Under the pieces are notes generated by a model. It saw nothing but the letters and a program-made list of their open reading frames with translations, was not told the DNA's origin and ran no database searches. A DNA stretch of 64,000 nucleotides, taken from Pseudomonas cremoris (GTDB lineage: Bacteria > Pseudomonadota > Gammaproteobacteria > Pseudomonadales > Pseudomonadaceae). Where the stretch lies: the NCBI RefSeq assembly GCF_014230465.1, contig NZ_JAAXCY010000014.1, positions 1 through 64,000 on the forward strand, in the 5' to 3' direction. Positions 43,096 to 52,063 of the stretch are shown piece by piece; positions within the stretch are counted from its first letter, which is position 1, and the number at the start of each line of letters is the position of its first letter. Made by a program: the position numbers and the translations under genes.

Positions 43096-43701
43096 ATGCG
43101 AATGTGGTTTTTGAGTGCTGGCCTGGCCTTGATGTGCATGGCCCAGAACGCAGCGGCGGGTACAGTCCTGATCGTTGGCGATAGTATCAGTGCCGGTTTC
43201 GGCCTGGATACCAGCAAAGGATGGGTCGCGCTGCTGGAGCAACGGCTCAAGAGCGAAGGTTTCGACGATAAAGTGGTCAATGCTTCCATCAGCGGCGACA
43301 CCAGTGCTGGAGGCCTGGCGCGGCTACCGGCGGCGCTTGCAGAGCATAAGCCGCAGTTGGTGATCATCGAGCTGGGCGGCAACGATGGCCTGCGTGGACA
43401 ACCACCGGCGCAATTGCAACAAAATCTTGCTTCGATGATTGACAGCTCCAAGGCGGTTGGCGCCAAGGTGCTGTTGCTGGGTATGCAATTGCCGCCCAAC
43501 TACGGTCCGCGCTATACCAACGCATTTGCCGCGGTCTATGGTTCGCTGGCAGAGGAGAAACAAGTGCCGCTGGTGCCGTTTTTCCTTGAGGGTATTGGTG
43601 GTCATCCCGAACTGATGCAAGCGGATGGGCTGCACCCGGCGGTCGGCGCCCAGGGCAAGTTGCTGGAAAATGTCTGGCCGACGCTAAAACCGCTGCTATG
43701 A
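43096..43701 (+). CDS. tesA: TesA: acyl-CoA thioesterase I / arylesterase
   Basis: A 201-residue SGNH hydrolase with an N-terminal signal sequence (residues 1-21, cleavage near AAAG), so periplasmic. The catalytic serine is S30 in LIVGDSISAGFG. The glycine block NASISGDTSAGG, the GGNDGLRG block and the DGLHP motif complete the SGNH set. It hydrolyses thioesters and esters (TesA, also protease I or lysophospholipase L1 in E. coli). ATG at 43096 with GGAGA 5 nt upstream is chosen over ATGs at 43084 and 43102. It is divergent from ybbA. Confidence 0.9.
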   Translation: MRMWFLSAGLALMCMAQNAAAGTVLIVGDSISAGFGLDTSKGWVALLEQRLKSEGFDDKVVNASISGDTSAGGLARLPAALAEHKPQLVIIELGGNDGLRGQPPAQLQQNLASMIDSSKAVGAKVLLLGMQLPPNYGPRYTNAFAAVYGSLAEEKQVPLVPFFLEGIGGHPELMQADGLHPAVGAQGKLLENVWPTLKPLL

Positions 43702-43759
43702 CGCTTTTCTACCGGCAGGCTTTCGGCTAAGGTGGCGCCCCCCCGATTTGGAGCCCCTG

Positions 43760-44053
43760 ATGTCGCGTCCTGCCTGGTCCCTGTTTAACTACCAACTGAT
43801 CGAGCCGGACGAGCAGCTGGATCTGTTCGCCTGCCAGGAAGTGCGGGTGCATCTGGTGGCGCGTCAATTGGAACTGGGTGGCTCCATCGATCGCACGTTG
43901 TGTGGCACCTTATTGCCTGCACAGCCGCGGTGGTCGCGGGTCGACCGTTCGATTTTTCAGGACCAACGCCTGTGCCCCTTGTGCCGGGCGATTCTCGAGT
44001 CCCAGAAGCGTGGCACCCCGCCGATCTGGCCAGAGCTGCGGTTCGAGCTGTAG
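43760..44053 (+). CDS. conserved hypothetical small protein with CxxC
   Basis: A 97-residue protein that I recognise only as a small conserved Pseudomonas protein between tesA and an ErfK/YkuD gene. It has four cysteines, including the pair LCPLC near residue 74, which could bind metal or form a disulfide. No signal peptide or membrane helix is seen. GGAG stands 6 nt before ATG at 43760. Confidence 0.65.
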   Translation: MSRPAWSLFNYQLIEPDEQLDLFACQEVRVHLVARQLELGGSIDRTLCGTLLPAQPRWSRVDRSIFQDQRLCPLCRAILESQKRGTPPIWPELRFEL

Positions 44054-44139
44054 TGACCGCTACAAGCTTGCAGCTAGAAGCTTGCTTGACGTATACAATC
44101 GTTTTTTACCTACACGTCGTTCTGCGAAGGATTTTCCGG

Positions 44140-45105
44140 ATGTTGTCGCGCCTTTCCGTCGTCACCTGCTGCCTGTCTCTCGCTGCACTCTGTGCGGCCG
44201 GTACTGCATCAGCCTTGCAGTTGCCCTTGCCACCACCAGGTGAAGACATCGTTGGTCAGGTCCAGGTGATCAAGGCCAAGTACGAAGATACCTTTGCCGA
44301 CCTGGGTACCACCTATGACCTGGGTTACTCCGAGATGGTCGCGGCCAACCCGGGCGTCGATGCCTGGTTGCCGGGGGCGGGTACTGAAATCGTGTTGCCG
44401 ACGCGGTTTATCCTGCCGCCTGGCCCGCGCGAAGGCATTGTGATCAACCTTGCGGAATACCGGCTGTACTATTACCCCAAGGGCCAGAATGTGGTCTACA
44501 CCTTCCCGCTGGGGATTGGTCGTGAAGGCTGGGGTTCGCCCATCGCGCATACCAGCATTATCGCGAAGACGCCGAATCCGACCTGGACTCCGCCCGCCTC
44601 GATCAAGGCCGAGCACGCCGCCAACGGCGATCCGCTGCCCAACGTGGTGCCCGCAGGCCCGGACAACCCATTGGGCCCGTTCAAGTTCACCCTGGGCACG
44701 CCGGGTTACTTGATCCACGGCTCCAACATGAAGTTCGGCATTGGTACGCGCACCAGCCATGGATGCTTCCGCATGTTCAACAACAACGTGCTGGAAATGG
44801 CCAGCATGGTGCCGGTGGGCACTTCGGTGCGCATCATCAACGATGCCTACAAGTTCGGCAGCAGCGGCGGCAAGGTCTACCTTGAAGCGCATACGCCATT
44901 GAATGACGATGGCACACCGTCGGTGGTCGACAAGCACACAGCGGTGATCAACGCTTTGCTTAAACGTGAAGACCTGGCCAATAACCTGCGGGTGAACTGG
45001 GACCAGGTGCGTGATGTGGTGGCGGCGGAGGATGGCTTGCCGACCGAAATCGGCGTGCCCGGCGGTGCACCTGTCGCCAGCAGCGCGCCGATCGATCCCC
45101 TGTAG
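44140..45105 (+). CDS. L,D-transpeptidase (ErfK/YbiS/YkuD) with LysM-like domain
   Basis: A 321-residue periplasmic enzyme: signal peptide (about residues 1-26), a LysM-like peptidoglycan-binding stretch at about 38-86, and a YkuD domain at about 95-235. The catalytic block is HGSNMKFG, then SHGCFRM with C209 and H207. The C-terminal 80 residues form an extra domain. GAAGGA lies 8 nt before the ATG. It faces oprI, whose product ends in lysine, so attachment of the lipoprotein to peptidoglycan (as YbiS does for Lpp) is the likely job; a 3-3 cross-linking role is possible too. The stop codon lies inside a REP arm. Confidence 0.85.
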   Translation: MLSRLSVVTCCLSLAALCAAGTASALQLPLPPPGEDIVGQVQVIKAKYEDTFADLGTTYDLGYSEMVAANPGVDAWLPGAGTEIVLPTRFILPPGPREGIVINLAEYRLYYYPKGQNVVYTFPLGIGREGWGSPIAHTSIIAKTPNPTWTPPASIKAEHAANGDPLPNVVPAGPDNPLGPFKFTLGTPGYLIHGSNMKFGIGTRTSHGCFRMFNNNVLEMASMVPVGTSVRIINDAYKFGSSGGKVYLEAHTPLNDDGTPSVVDKHTAVINALLKREDLANNLRVNWDQVRDVVAAEDGLPTEIGVPGGAPVASSAPIDPL

Positions 45106-45200
45106 GAGCGAGCTTGCTCGCGAAGAACTAACAGGCGCCACGCACATTCAGGGCGCCCGCGTTATCGTTGACGATTTTCGCGGGCGAGCCCGCTCCTACA
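45101..45200. repeat. inverted REP pair overlapping the ldt stop
   Basis: TGTAGGAGCGAGCTTGCTCG plus CGAA at the left is mirrored by TTTTCGCGGGCGAGCCCGCT plus CCTACA at the right. The left arm begins at 45101, so its TAG is the stop codon of the L,D-transpeptidase gene. The arms differ from each other at a few bases, an older or divergent pair. Confidence 0.8.
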
Positions 45201-45212
45201 GAAATCGCAGGC

Positions 45213-45242
45213 AAAAAAAAGCCGACCCATAAATGGATCGGC
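45213..45242 (-). terminator. rho-independent terminator of oprI
   Basis: On the minus strand GCCGATCC, loop ATTTAT, GGGTCGGC, then TTTTTTTT. It begins 23 bp after the oprI stop and has the strong form expected for an abundant lipoprotein mRNA. Confidence 0.9.
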
Positions 45243-45265
45243 TTGATAACAATCCCGAGGGATTA

Positions 45266-45517
45266 TTACTTGCGGCTAGCTTTTTCAAGCATACGCAGAG
45301 CGCGTTCGTTAGCTTCATCAGCAGTCTGTTGTGCTTTTTGAGCAGCAGCCAGAGCTTCATCAGCTTTACGGTAGGCTTCGTCTGCACGAGCCTGGGAGCG
45401 AGCTGCTGCGTCTTCAGTTGCAGTCAGACGAGCTTCGGTTTCTTTGGAGACGCTGCTGCAACCGGTAGCCAGAACTGCGGCCAGAGCCAGAGCAGAGAAT
45501 TTCAGAACGTTGTTCAT
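45266..45517 (-). CDS. oprI: major outer-membrane lipoprotein OprI (Lpp-like)
   Basis: An 83-residue lipoprotein. The signal peptide ends in lipobox LATGC with the lipidated cysteine C20, and is followed by a continuous helical heptad coil rich in Ala, Glu and Lys ([17 protein letters not shown] and onward) and a C-terminal lysine (ASRK). This is the Pseudomonas counterpart of Braun's lipoprotein: lipid in the outer membrane, terminal lysine probably linked to peptidoglycan. AGGGGAACACG precedes ATG at 45517. Codon use looks strongly biased, fitting high expression. Confidence 0.95.
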   Translation of the reverse strand: MNNVLKFSALALAAVLATGCSSVSKETEARLTATEDAAARSQARADEAYRKADEALAAAQKAQQTADEANERALRMLEKASRK

Positions 45518-45597
45518 CGTGTTCCCCTTCAAGGACTTTCTATTAAATGGCTACTTTCTCAGAGTGAGCTGATAGCCGGCGTACATACTACTCATTA

Positions 45598-45626
45598 CTT
45601 GTAGTAAGTAAACTGACGTAGCGCAA
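45598..45626 (-). promoter_or_regulatory. probable sigma-70 promoter of oprI
   Basis: On the minus strand TTGCGC (45626-45621), a 17-nt spacer, TACAAG (45603-45598). It gives a leader of about 75-80 nt before the oprI ATG. The match is moderate. Confidence 0.45.
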
Positions 45627-46127
45627 GAAGCAAAAAAAATTCTCGTGCCGTATCTATTTTGGCTAATCTTCTGAAGGTTTGTATAAAAACTGTCCAATTT
45701 TTTTCAAACAGGCGAAAAATGGATTGAGGCTGAAAGGGCCAGCCTGCATGTGTCGAGCCCTGCAAGTAGATGAAAAATTATATATCCACGCCGACACTTA
45801 CGCGCAGCTTGGGTTGGCCACACCCTGCATCTTTTGCGCATGTAGAGGTGACTTTAAGAGCGCCTGTTCGTCTCAAGCTTCAACTGCCGGCAATGTTCAG
45901 GCTTTCGATCATCGGTTGATCGAGGCCCTTTCTATATCTACCTGCGGCGGGGATGACGAGCGCGCCTTGAGCAATTGCAGGATTGGTGCCTACTATTCCG
46001 TACGTGCAGGTATGAGCGCTAAAGGTTTTCTCGTTGTCGAAACCGGCACGGGGTGGCGTAGATGTTCCTTCGCCGGAAAAACATCGGTAAGGTAGGGGTC
46101 AGAAACCAAGACCCGCGAGGAGTAGTG
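45627..46127. other. 500-bp region without a convincing gene
   Basis: AT-rich near oprI, then GC-neutral. A 138-codon plus-strand frame at 45679-46095 exists, but its product (Cys-rich start, mixed composition, no ribosome site) looks random. The part just before 46128 contains the acetyltransferase ribosome site and probably its promoter. Nothing else is supported. Confidence 0.5.
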
Positions 46128-46409
46128 ATGAGCGAGGCGTTGTCCATCCACCATGACCAGGCTGGTCATCAGTTCGAGACCAATGTGGACGGTCATCGTG
46201 CCTATCTGACCTATATGGACCTCGGTAAACAGACCCTGGATATCTATCGGACTTTCGTGCCAAACGCACTGCGGGGTCGTGGTATTGCGGCGGCATTGAC
46301 CGAGGAAGCCTTGAAGTTTGCCGAAGAGGCGGGCTACACGGTGATTCCGTCCTGCTCCTATGTCGAACGCTACATGGAGCGCCATCAGCGCCATGCGGCG
46401 AAGTTGTAA
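46128..46409 (+). CDS. GNAT-like N-acetyltransferase (YjdJ type)
   Basis: A 93-residue protein of the short Gcn5-related acetyltransferase type 2 group. It carries the acetyl-CoA loop TFVPNALRGRGIAAALTEEALKFAEE and ends with YTVIPSCSYVERYMERH. These minimal GNAT proteins are widespread and their substrates are mostly unknown. GAGGAG stands 6 nt before ATG at 46128. A strong hairpin terminator follows. Confidence 0.85.
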   Translation: MSEALSIHHDQAGHQFETNVDGHRAYLTYMDLGKQTLDIYRTFVPNALRGRGIAAALTEEALKFAEEAGYTVIPSCSYVERYMERHQRHAAKL

Positions 46410-46428
46410 CGCGTCAAACCGCATCATG

Positions 46429-46457
46429 AAAAACGCCGGGCTTAGCCCGGCGTTTTT
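46429..46457. terminator. bidirectional terminator
   Basis: AAAAA, CGCCGGGC, loop TTA, GCCCGGCG, TTTTT. The perfect 8-bp stem is flanked by A and T runs, so it can end both the acetyltransferase (plus) and the convergent DAHP synthase (minus) transcripts. Confidence 0.9.
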
Positions 46458-46477
46458 GTGTGCGCAATATGGCAGGC

Positions 46478-47554
46478 TCAGCTGCGTTTGCGCTTGGGCA
46501 ACACGTCCTTGAGCTTGGCATGCATGCTGCGCAACGTGTTTTCGGTTGCAGACCAATCGATGCAGGCATCGGTGATCGACACGCCGTACTGCAAGTCAGC
46601 CAAGTCTTTAGGAATCGCCTGGCAACCCCAGTTCAAATGGCTCTCGACCATCAAGCCGATGATCGACTGGTTGCCTTCCAGAATCTGGTTGGCGACGTTT
46701 TCCATCACCAGCGGTTGCAGGGCCGGGTCCTTGTTGGAGTTGGCGTGGCTGCAGTCAACCATGATGTTCGGCTTGATCTTGGCCTTGGTCAGCGCCTGCT
46801 CGCACAGCGCAACGCTGACCGAATCGTAGTTGGGCTTGCCGTTGCCGCCACGCAGCACCACATGGCCGTAGGCATTGCCCTTGGTGGTGACGATGGAAAC
46901 GCCACCTTCCTGGTTGATACCCAGGAAGCGGTGCGGGCTGGAGACCGATTGCAGCGCATTGATCGCTACGGTCAGGCCGCCGTCGGTGCCGTTCTTGAAG
47001 CCCACGGCCGACGACAGGCCCGATGCCATTTCGCGGTGAGTCTGGGATTCGGTGGTACGCGCGCCGATGGCCGACCAACTGATCAGGTCTTGCAGGTATT
47101 GCGGAGAGATCGGGTCCAGCGCTTCGGTGGCGGTGGGCAAGCCCATTTCAGCCAGGTCCAGCAGCAGTTGGCGACCGATGTGCAAGCCGTCCTGGATCTT
47201 GAACGAGTCGTCCAGGTACGGGTCGTTGATCAAGCCTTTCCAGCCGACGGTGGTGCGCGGTTTTTCGAAATAGACGCGCATTACCAGGTACAGGGTGTCC
47301 GACACTTCTGCCGCCAGCACCTTGAGGCGCTCGGCATATTCGTGGGCAGCCTTGAGGTCGTGGATCGAGCAAGGCCCGATAACGACGAAGAGGCGGTGAT
47401 CGGTGCCGTCGAGAATGTCACGGATGACTTCGCGGCCTTTGGTGACGGTCTGCAGGGCAGCGTCGCTCAAAGGGATTTCGCGCTTCAGCTGATCGGGCGT
47501 GATCAGGGTCTCGTTGGATTCGACGTTTAGGTCATTGATCGGTAAATCAGCCAT
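46478..47554 (-). CDS. class I 3-deoxy-7-phosphoheptulonate (DAHP) synthase
   Basis: A 358-residue class I-alpha DAHP synthase catalysing PEP + erythrose-4-phosphate to DAHP, the first step of the shikimate pathway. Visible are the VVIGPCSIHD metal/PEP block, VMRVYFEKPRTTVGWKG, SWSAIGARTTESQ, and MVDCSHANSNKDP. ATG at 47554 gives the family start MADLPINDLNVES; an ATG seven codons upstream is in frame. The aroF, aroG or aroH feedback type cannot be decided by eye, though I recall the phenylalanine- or tyrosine-sensitive pseudomonad enzymes being of this length. A class II enzyme is encoded at 60430-61776. Confidence 0.93.
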   Translation of the reverse strand: MADLPINDLNVESNETLITPDQLKREIPLSDAALQTVTKGREVIRDILDGTDHRLFVVIGPCSIHDLKAAHEYAERLKVLAAEVSDTLYLVMRVYFEKPRTTVGWKGLINDPYLDDSFKIQDGLHIGRQLLLDLAEMGLPTATEALDPISPQYLQDLISWSAIGARTTESQTHREMASGLSSAVGFKNGTDGGLTVAINALQSVSSPHRFLGINQEGGVSIVTTKGNAYGHVVLRGGNGKPNYDSVSVALCEQALTKAKIKPNIMVDCSHANSNKDPALQPLVMENVANQILEGNQSIIGLMVESHLNWGCQAIPKDLADLQYGVSITDACIDWSATENTLRSMHAKLKDVLPKRKRS

Positions 47555-47686
47555 CGTGTTACTCGTCAGGGTCACGGGTGCCGGCCGCCAGCGATCCCCG
47601 TGCGGCGGAGCACAGCATGATTTGAATGCCGGGGGGGAGGAACCTTAGCGCGTAACACGGGCCCGCGACAATGGGCAAAGCCCGCT

Positions 47687-48121
47687 TTAATCCAGTGCTG
47701 GCGCCACAAAGGCCTCATGGGAGAACTCGACCGCATGGCGCGACACCCACTCGCGGGCCAGGGCTTCGAATTGCTCGGGTGTCGGCTCAGCGTCTTCGTG
47801 CTGGCGGCAATAGCGCTCTATCCGGCATGCTTGCTCACCCATTCGCGCGCCGAACAGTGCATGTTCGTCGGTAAACGAGACGCCAATTCGGTAGCCGTGT
47901 TCCACCTTGCGGCACCAAGCCACATAACCCGGATAACGGGCGCTGGCACCCAGCGAGGGAATGTTCAGGTCAACCGCCGTACCCTGGCGCCAGGCGCGCG
48001 GCCAATGGCAGGCGATACCGCCCAGGCCGACAGTGAGCAGGCGTTGGCGGGGGATGGCAGGGGCGGGACGTTGGATTAACTCGACAGCGACATCATCAGG
48101 GTGAGGTAAAAAACGACCCAT
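47687..48121 (-). CDS. PilZ domain protein
   Basis: A 144-residue PilZ-type protein. Residues 12-27 contain the arginine-rich start of the domain (VELIQRPAPAIPRQRL), followed by a DLNIPSLGA stretch in the position of the second c-di-GMP motif and a beta-barrel core (YVAWCRKVEHGYRIGVSF). The canonical RxxxR and DxSxxG motifs are not perfect, so c-di-GMP binding is uncertain. ATG at 48121 overlaps, on the opposite strand, the ATG of the thioredoxin-like gene. GGAG lies about 9 nt upstream. Confidence 0.75.
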   Translation of the reverse strand: MGRFLPHPDDVAVELIQRPAPAIPRQRLLTVGLGGIACHWPRAWRQGTAVDLNIPSLGASARYPGYVAWCRKVEHGYRIGVSFTDEHALFGARMGEQACRIERYCRQHEDAEPTPEQFEALAREWVSRHAVEFSHEAFVAPALD

Positions 48122-48506
48122 GTACACGGACTCCGAGCACCGTCCTGTTGACGGCGGTGGCAGCAGTATAGTGAAGGAACTGGAATTGACCGACCTGGAT
48201 ATTGACCAGCAATTGCTGGGATTGCCAGGTATTTCGCTGGTGGTGTTCACCAGTGTCGGCTGTTCCAGTTGCCGCTGGGCACGCCAACAGGTACCCGGCT
48301 GGACATTGCCGGTGGACCGAGTGTGCTGGGTGGATGCCGGGCACAATGGCGGCGCGGTCGAACGCTACCAGATCTTTCATTTGCCGGCGTTGTTCGTGGT
48401 GTGCGAGGGTCAATTCCTTGGACAATTACAGACGCGCCTTACACCTACCGACCTTGCCGAGGCCGTGAAACACGCACTCGCCCGTACACCAGAGGAATTG
48501 CCATGA
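48120..48506 (+). CDS. thioredoxin-like protein
   Basis: A 128-residue thioredoxin-fold protein with the active-site motif VGCSSC (C48 and C51) and a cis-proline segment IFHLPALFVV. There is no signal peptide, so a cytoplasmic thiol-disulfide role is likely. The start may be ATG at 48120, overlapping the PilZ start codon, or GTG at 48171, which would begin just before the fold (VKELELTDLD). The stop overlaps the next gene start as ATGA, so it is translated together with the PanE-like gene. Confidence 0.78.
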   Translation: MYTDSEHRPVDGGGSSIVKELELTDLDIDQQLLGLPGISLVVFTSVGCSSCRWARQQVPGWTLPVDRVCWVDAGHNGGAVERYQIFHLPALFVVCEGQFLGQLQTRLTPTDLAEAVKHALARTPEELP

Positions 48507-49465
48507 CCGCAGTTGCACCCCAGTCGCCACGCATTGGCATCATCGGCACCGGTGCCATCGGTGGTTTCTACGGCTTGATGCTGGCGCGTGCCGGCTTCGA
48601 CGTACATTTCCTGTTGCGCAGCGAGTACGCAGCGGTTAGCGAGCACGGCTTGCGCGTGAATAGCACGGTGTTCGGGCCCTTGCACCTGCACCCGGTACAA
48701 GCCTATTCCCGCGCTGCCGATATGCCACCGTGCGATTGGTTGCTGGTGGGCACCAAGTCCACGGGCAACCTGGAGCTGGCCCCAACCATTGCCCAAGTCG
48801 CCGCGCCGGACGCCAAAGTGGTGTTGCTGCAAAACGGTCTGGATGTAGAAGACAGCCTGCGTGAACACCTGCCGCCATCGCTGCACCTGCTCGGCGGCCT
48901 TTGCTACATCGGCGTGCACCGCTCGGGGCCTGGCGTGGTCGAGCATCAGGCCCTGGGTCGGGTCAACCTGGGGTACCACAGCGGCACGGCGGCCAATGAT
49001 GAAGGCCTACAGAGGGTGATTGTAGAGGCTGGCGCGGCGCTGTTTCATGAGGCCGGTATCGAGTCCCAGGCCATGGCCAACGTGCATCAGGCGCGCTGGC
49101 ACAAATTGGTGTGGAACGTGCCCTACAACGGCCTTTCCGTGCTATTGGGCACCGGCACCACGGCGATGATGGCGGATGAGTCCAGCCGTGAGTTGATCCA
49201 GGCGTTGATGGCCGAAGTGGTGCAGGGCGCTCACGCCTGTGGCCATGAAATTCCCGCCAGCTACGCCGAACAGATGTTCGCCATGACCGAAACCATGGAC
49301 GACTATCTGCCTAGCATGTACCACGATCATATTCACAAACGTCCGCTGGAACTGGCGGCGATTTACGCGCGGCCTTTAGCTGCCGCCAGAGCTGCCGGTT
49401 GTGAATTGCCGCGAATACAGGCGTTGTACCAGGCCTTGAGTTTTATTGATCGGCATAACCGCTGA
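48503..49465 (+). CDS. 2-dehydropantoate 2-reductase (PanE/ApbA family)
   Basis: A 320-residue NADPH-dependent ketopantoate reductase family protein. The dinucleotide loop is RIGIIGTGAIGGFYG near residue 10, followed by the family blocks LLVGTKS near 80, VVLLQNGLDVED near 110, and the catalytic lysine region ARWHKLVWNVPYN near 195. It would reduce 2-dehydropantoate to pantoate for CoA synthesis. Pseudomonads carry several paralogues, so another 2-ketoacid substrate is possible. AGAGGA lies 6-7 nt before the ATG. Confidence 0.85.
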   Translation: MTAVAPQSPRIGIIGTGAIGGFYGLMLARAGFDVHFLLRSEYAAVSEHGLRVNSTVFGPLHLHPVQAYSRAADMPPCDWLLVGTKSTGNLELAPTIAQVAAPDAKVVLLQNGLDVEDSLREHLPPSLHLLGGLCYIGVHRSGPGVVEHQALGRVNLGYHSGTAANDEGLQRVIVEAGAALFHEAGIESQAMANVHQARWHKLVWNVPYNGLSVLLGTGTTAMMADESSRELIQALMAEVVQGAHACGHEIPASYAEQMFAMTETMDDYLPSMYHDHIHKRPLELAAIYARPLAAARAAGCELPRIQALYQALSFIDRHNR

Positions 49466-49481
49466 GTCGGGGGAGTACACC

Positions 49482-50399
49482 ATGGCAAAGGGATTGGGCG
49501 ACAAGCTGGTGCTGGCGATTTCTTCGCGCGCGCTGTTCGACCTGAGCGACAGCCACAAGGTTTATCTGGCTCAAGGCGTCGAGGCCTATCGCAAATATCA
49601 GATCGAGCATGAGGAAGAATTCCTTGAGCCCGGCGATGCTTTCCCGTTGGTCAAGAAGCTGCTGAGCCTCAACGCCAGCCTGGGTCGGGCGCGGGTCGAA
49701 GTGGTGTTGGTGTCGCGCAACAGCGCTGACACGGGCCTGCGGGTGTTCAATTCGATCCAGCATTACGGCCTGGATATTTCCCGCGCCGCTTTTGTAGGAG
49801 GGCGTAGTCCCTATCCTTATTTGGCGGCCTTTGGTTGTCATCTGTTTCTTTCCACCCATGCCGAGGATGTACGCAGTGCCCTCGATGCCGGCTTTGCTGC
49901 CGCGACGATTTTGTCGGGCGGCGCACGGCGGGCATCCAGCGAGGAACTGCGGATTGCCTTTGATGGTGATGCGGTGTTGTTCTCCGATGAATCGGAGCGT
50001 GTGTACCAGGCCGGCGGGTTGGAAGCGTTCCAGGCCAGCGAGCGCGAGTCGGCACGCCAACCTTTGCACGGTGGTCCTTTCAAAGGGTTCCTGGCGGCGC
50101 TCAACTTGTTGCAACGCGAGTTTCCGGACGAGGCCTGCCCGATCCGCACCGCGCTGGTCACCGCTCGTTCGGCGCCGTCCCACGAGCGAGTGATTCGTAC
50201 CTTGCGTGAGTGGGACATTCGCCTGGATGAGTCGTTGTTCCTCGGCGGTCTGGAGAAGTCAGCGTTCCTTGAAGCCTTCGCCGCCGATGTATTTTTCGAT
50301 GACCAGGCCGGTCATTGTGAGAAAGCCAGGGAGGTGGTGGCCACCGGGCATGTGCCTCACGGCATCAGTAATGAGGTTAGGGTTCAGTCCGAAAGCTAA
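49482..50399 (+). CDS. cytosolic 5'-nucleotidase (5'-NT family)
   Basis: A 305-residue protein of the bacterial 5'-nucleotidase family related to eukaryotic cytosolic 5'-nucleotidase I. It has LVLAISSRALFDL near residue 9, VEVVLVSRNSADTG near 72, and RIAFDGDAVLFSDESE near 160, the HAD-like aspartate-rich active site, with a distal VFFDDQAGHC near 275. It dephosphorylates nucleoside monophosphates. GGGGGAG precedes the ATG. It follows the PanE-like gene by 16 bp. Confidence 0.85.
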   Translation: MAKGLGDKLVLAISSRALFDLSDSHKVYLAQGVEAYRKYQIEHEEEFLEPGDAFPLVKKLLSLNASLGRARVEVVLVSRNSADTGLRVFNSIQHYGLDISRAAFVGGRSPYPYLAAFGCHLFLSTHAEDVRSALDAGFAAATILSGGARRASSEELRIAFDGDAVLFSDESERVYQAGGLEAFQASERESARQPLHGGPFKGFLAALNLLQREFPDEACPIRTALVTARSAPSHERVIRTLREWDIRLDESLFLGGLEKSAFLEAFAADVFFDDQAGHCEKAREVVATGHVPHGISNEVRVQSES

Positions 50400-50451
50400 G
50401 TCGCTGCTAAGCTCATTTCATCTCCGCCATCCTGGCAGTCCAGGAGGTTCT

Positions 50452-50952
50452 ATGATTCGTTCGATGTTGTACGCCACGGATCTCGGTCTGTATGCGCCTT
50501 ATGTGATGCAGCACGCATTGGCGCTGGCGCGAACGTTCAAGGCAGACTTGTATGTGATCCACGTGGTCGAGCCCATTGGGCTGTTCGCCGAATCGGTGTT
50601 ACAGAGCTACCTTGATGAGAAGGCGTTAAGCGAATGGCAAACCCAGGGCCTGACCACGGTCATGGCGACGATCGAGCAACGGGTGCTGGACAGCTTTCGC
50701 GAGGAATTGGAGGACGGGGAGCAAGACCTGAAATTGATTCGCTCGGTACGGGTGATCCAGGGGGACCCGTGCGAGGTGATACTCGACCAATTGCGCAAAC
50801 TTTCCGTAGACCTGTTGATCGTAGGCAGTCATAGCCATGCGACTTCGGCGGCCACACCGCTGGGTCGCACCGCTGCGCGGGTGTTGCAACTGTCTACGGT
50901 GCCGGTTTACCTGGTGCCCTCGCTACAGCGCCGACGCAGTGATGACGTGTGA
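50452..50952 (+). CDS. universal stress protein (UspA family)
   Basis: A 166-residue Usp-domain protein. It begins MLYATDLGLYAPYVMQHALALA, and the C-terminal ATP-binding loop reads LLIVGSHSHATSAATPLGRTAARVLQLSTVPVYLVP, which contains the GxxG-type nucleotide motif in a modified form. AGGAGG is 4 nt from ATG at 50452, a strong site. It is 52 bp after the nucleotidase stop. Function in pseudomonads is general stress or anaerobic survival; specifics unknown. Confidence 0.88.
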   Translation: MIRSMLYATDLGLYAPYVMQHALALARTFKADLYVIHVVEPIGLFAESVLQSYLDEKALSEWQTQGLTTVMATIEQRVLDSFREELEDGEQDLKLIRSVRVIQGDPCEVILDQLRKLSVDLLIVGSHSHATSAATPLGRTAARVLQLSTVPVYLVPSLQRRRSDDV

Positions 50953-51047
50953 TGGATAAAAAACGATAAAAAGTTCTAGATTTATCCGTCGAACCTTTAA
51001 TATAGTTATATACCGTCGCTGATACCCGTGGCGTCTATCTGCTTTGA

Positions 51048-52031
<984 letters not shown>

Positions 52032-52063
52032 GGCCCGCTCACTACAATTGCGTCAGCAGTGGC

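Noticed and set aside
45679..46095. 138-codon plus-strand frame upstream of the acetyltransferase gene
   Set aside because: Random-looking composition, no ribosome site, no motif.
52033..52046. GCCCGCTCACTACA after the cysB stop, considered as a terminator
   Set aside because: It matches the end of the REP arm at 16062-16075 and has no partner, so it is better read as a REP remnant than a hairpin terminator.
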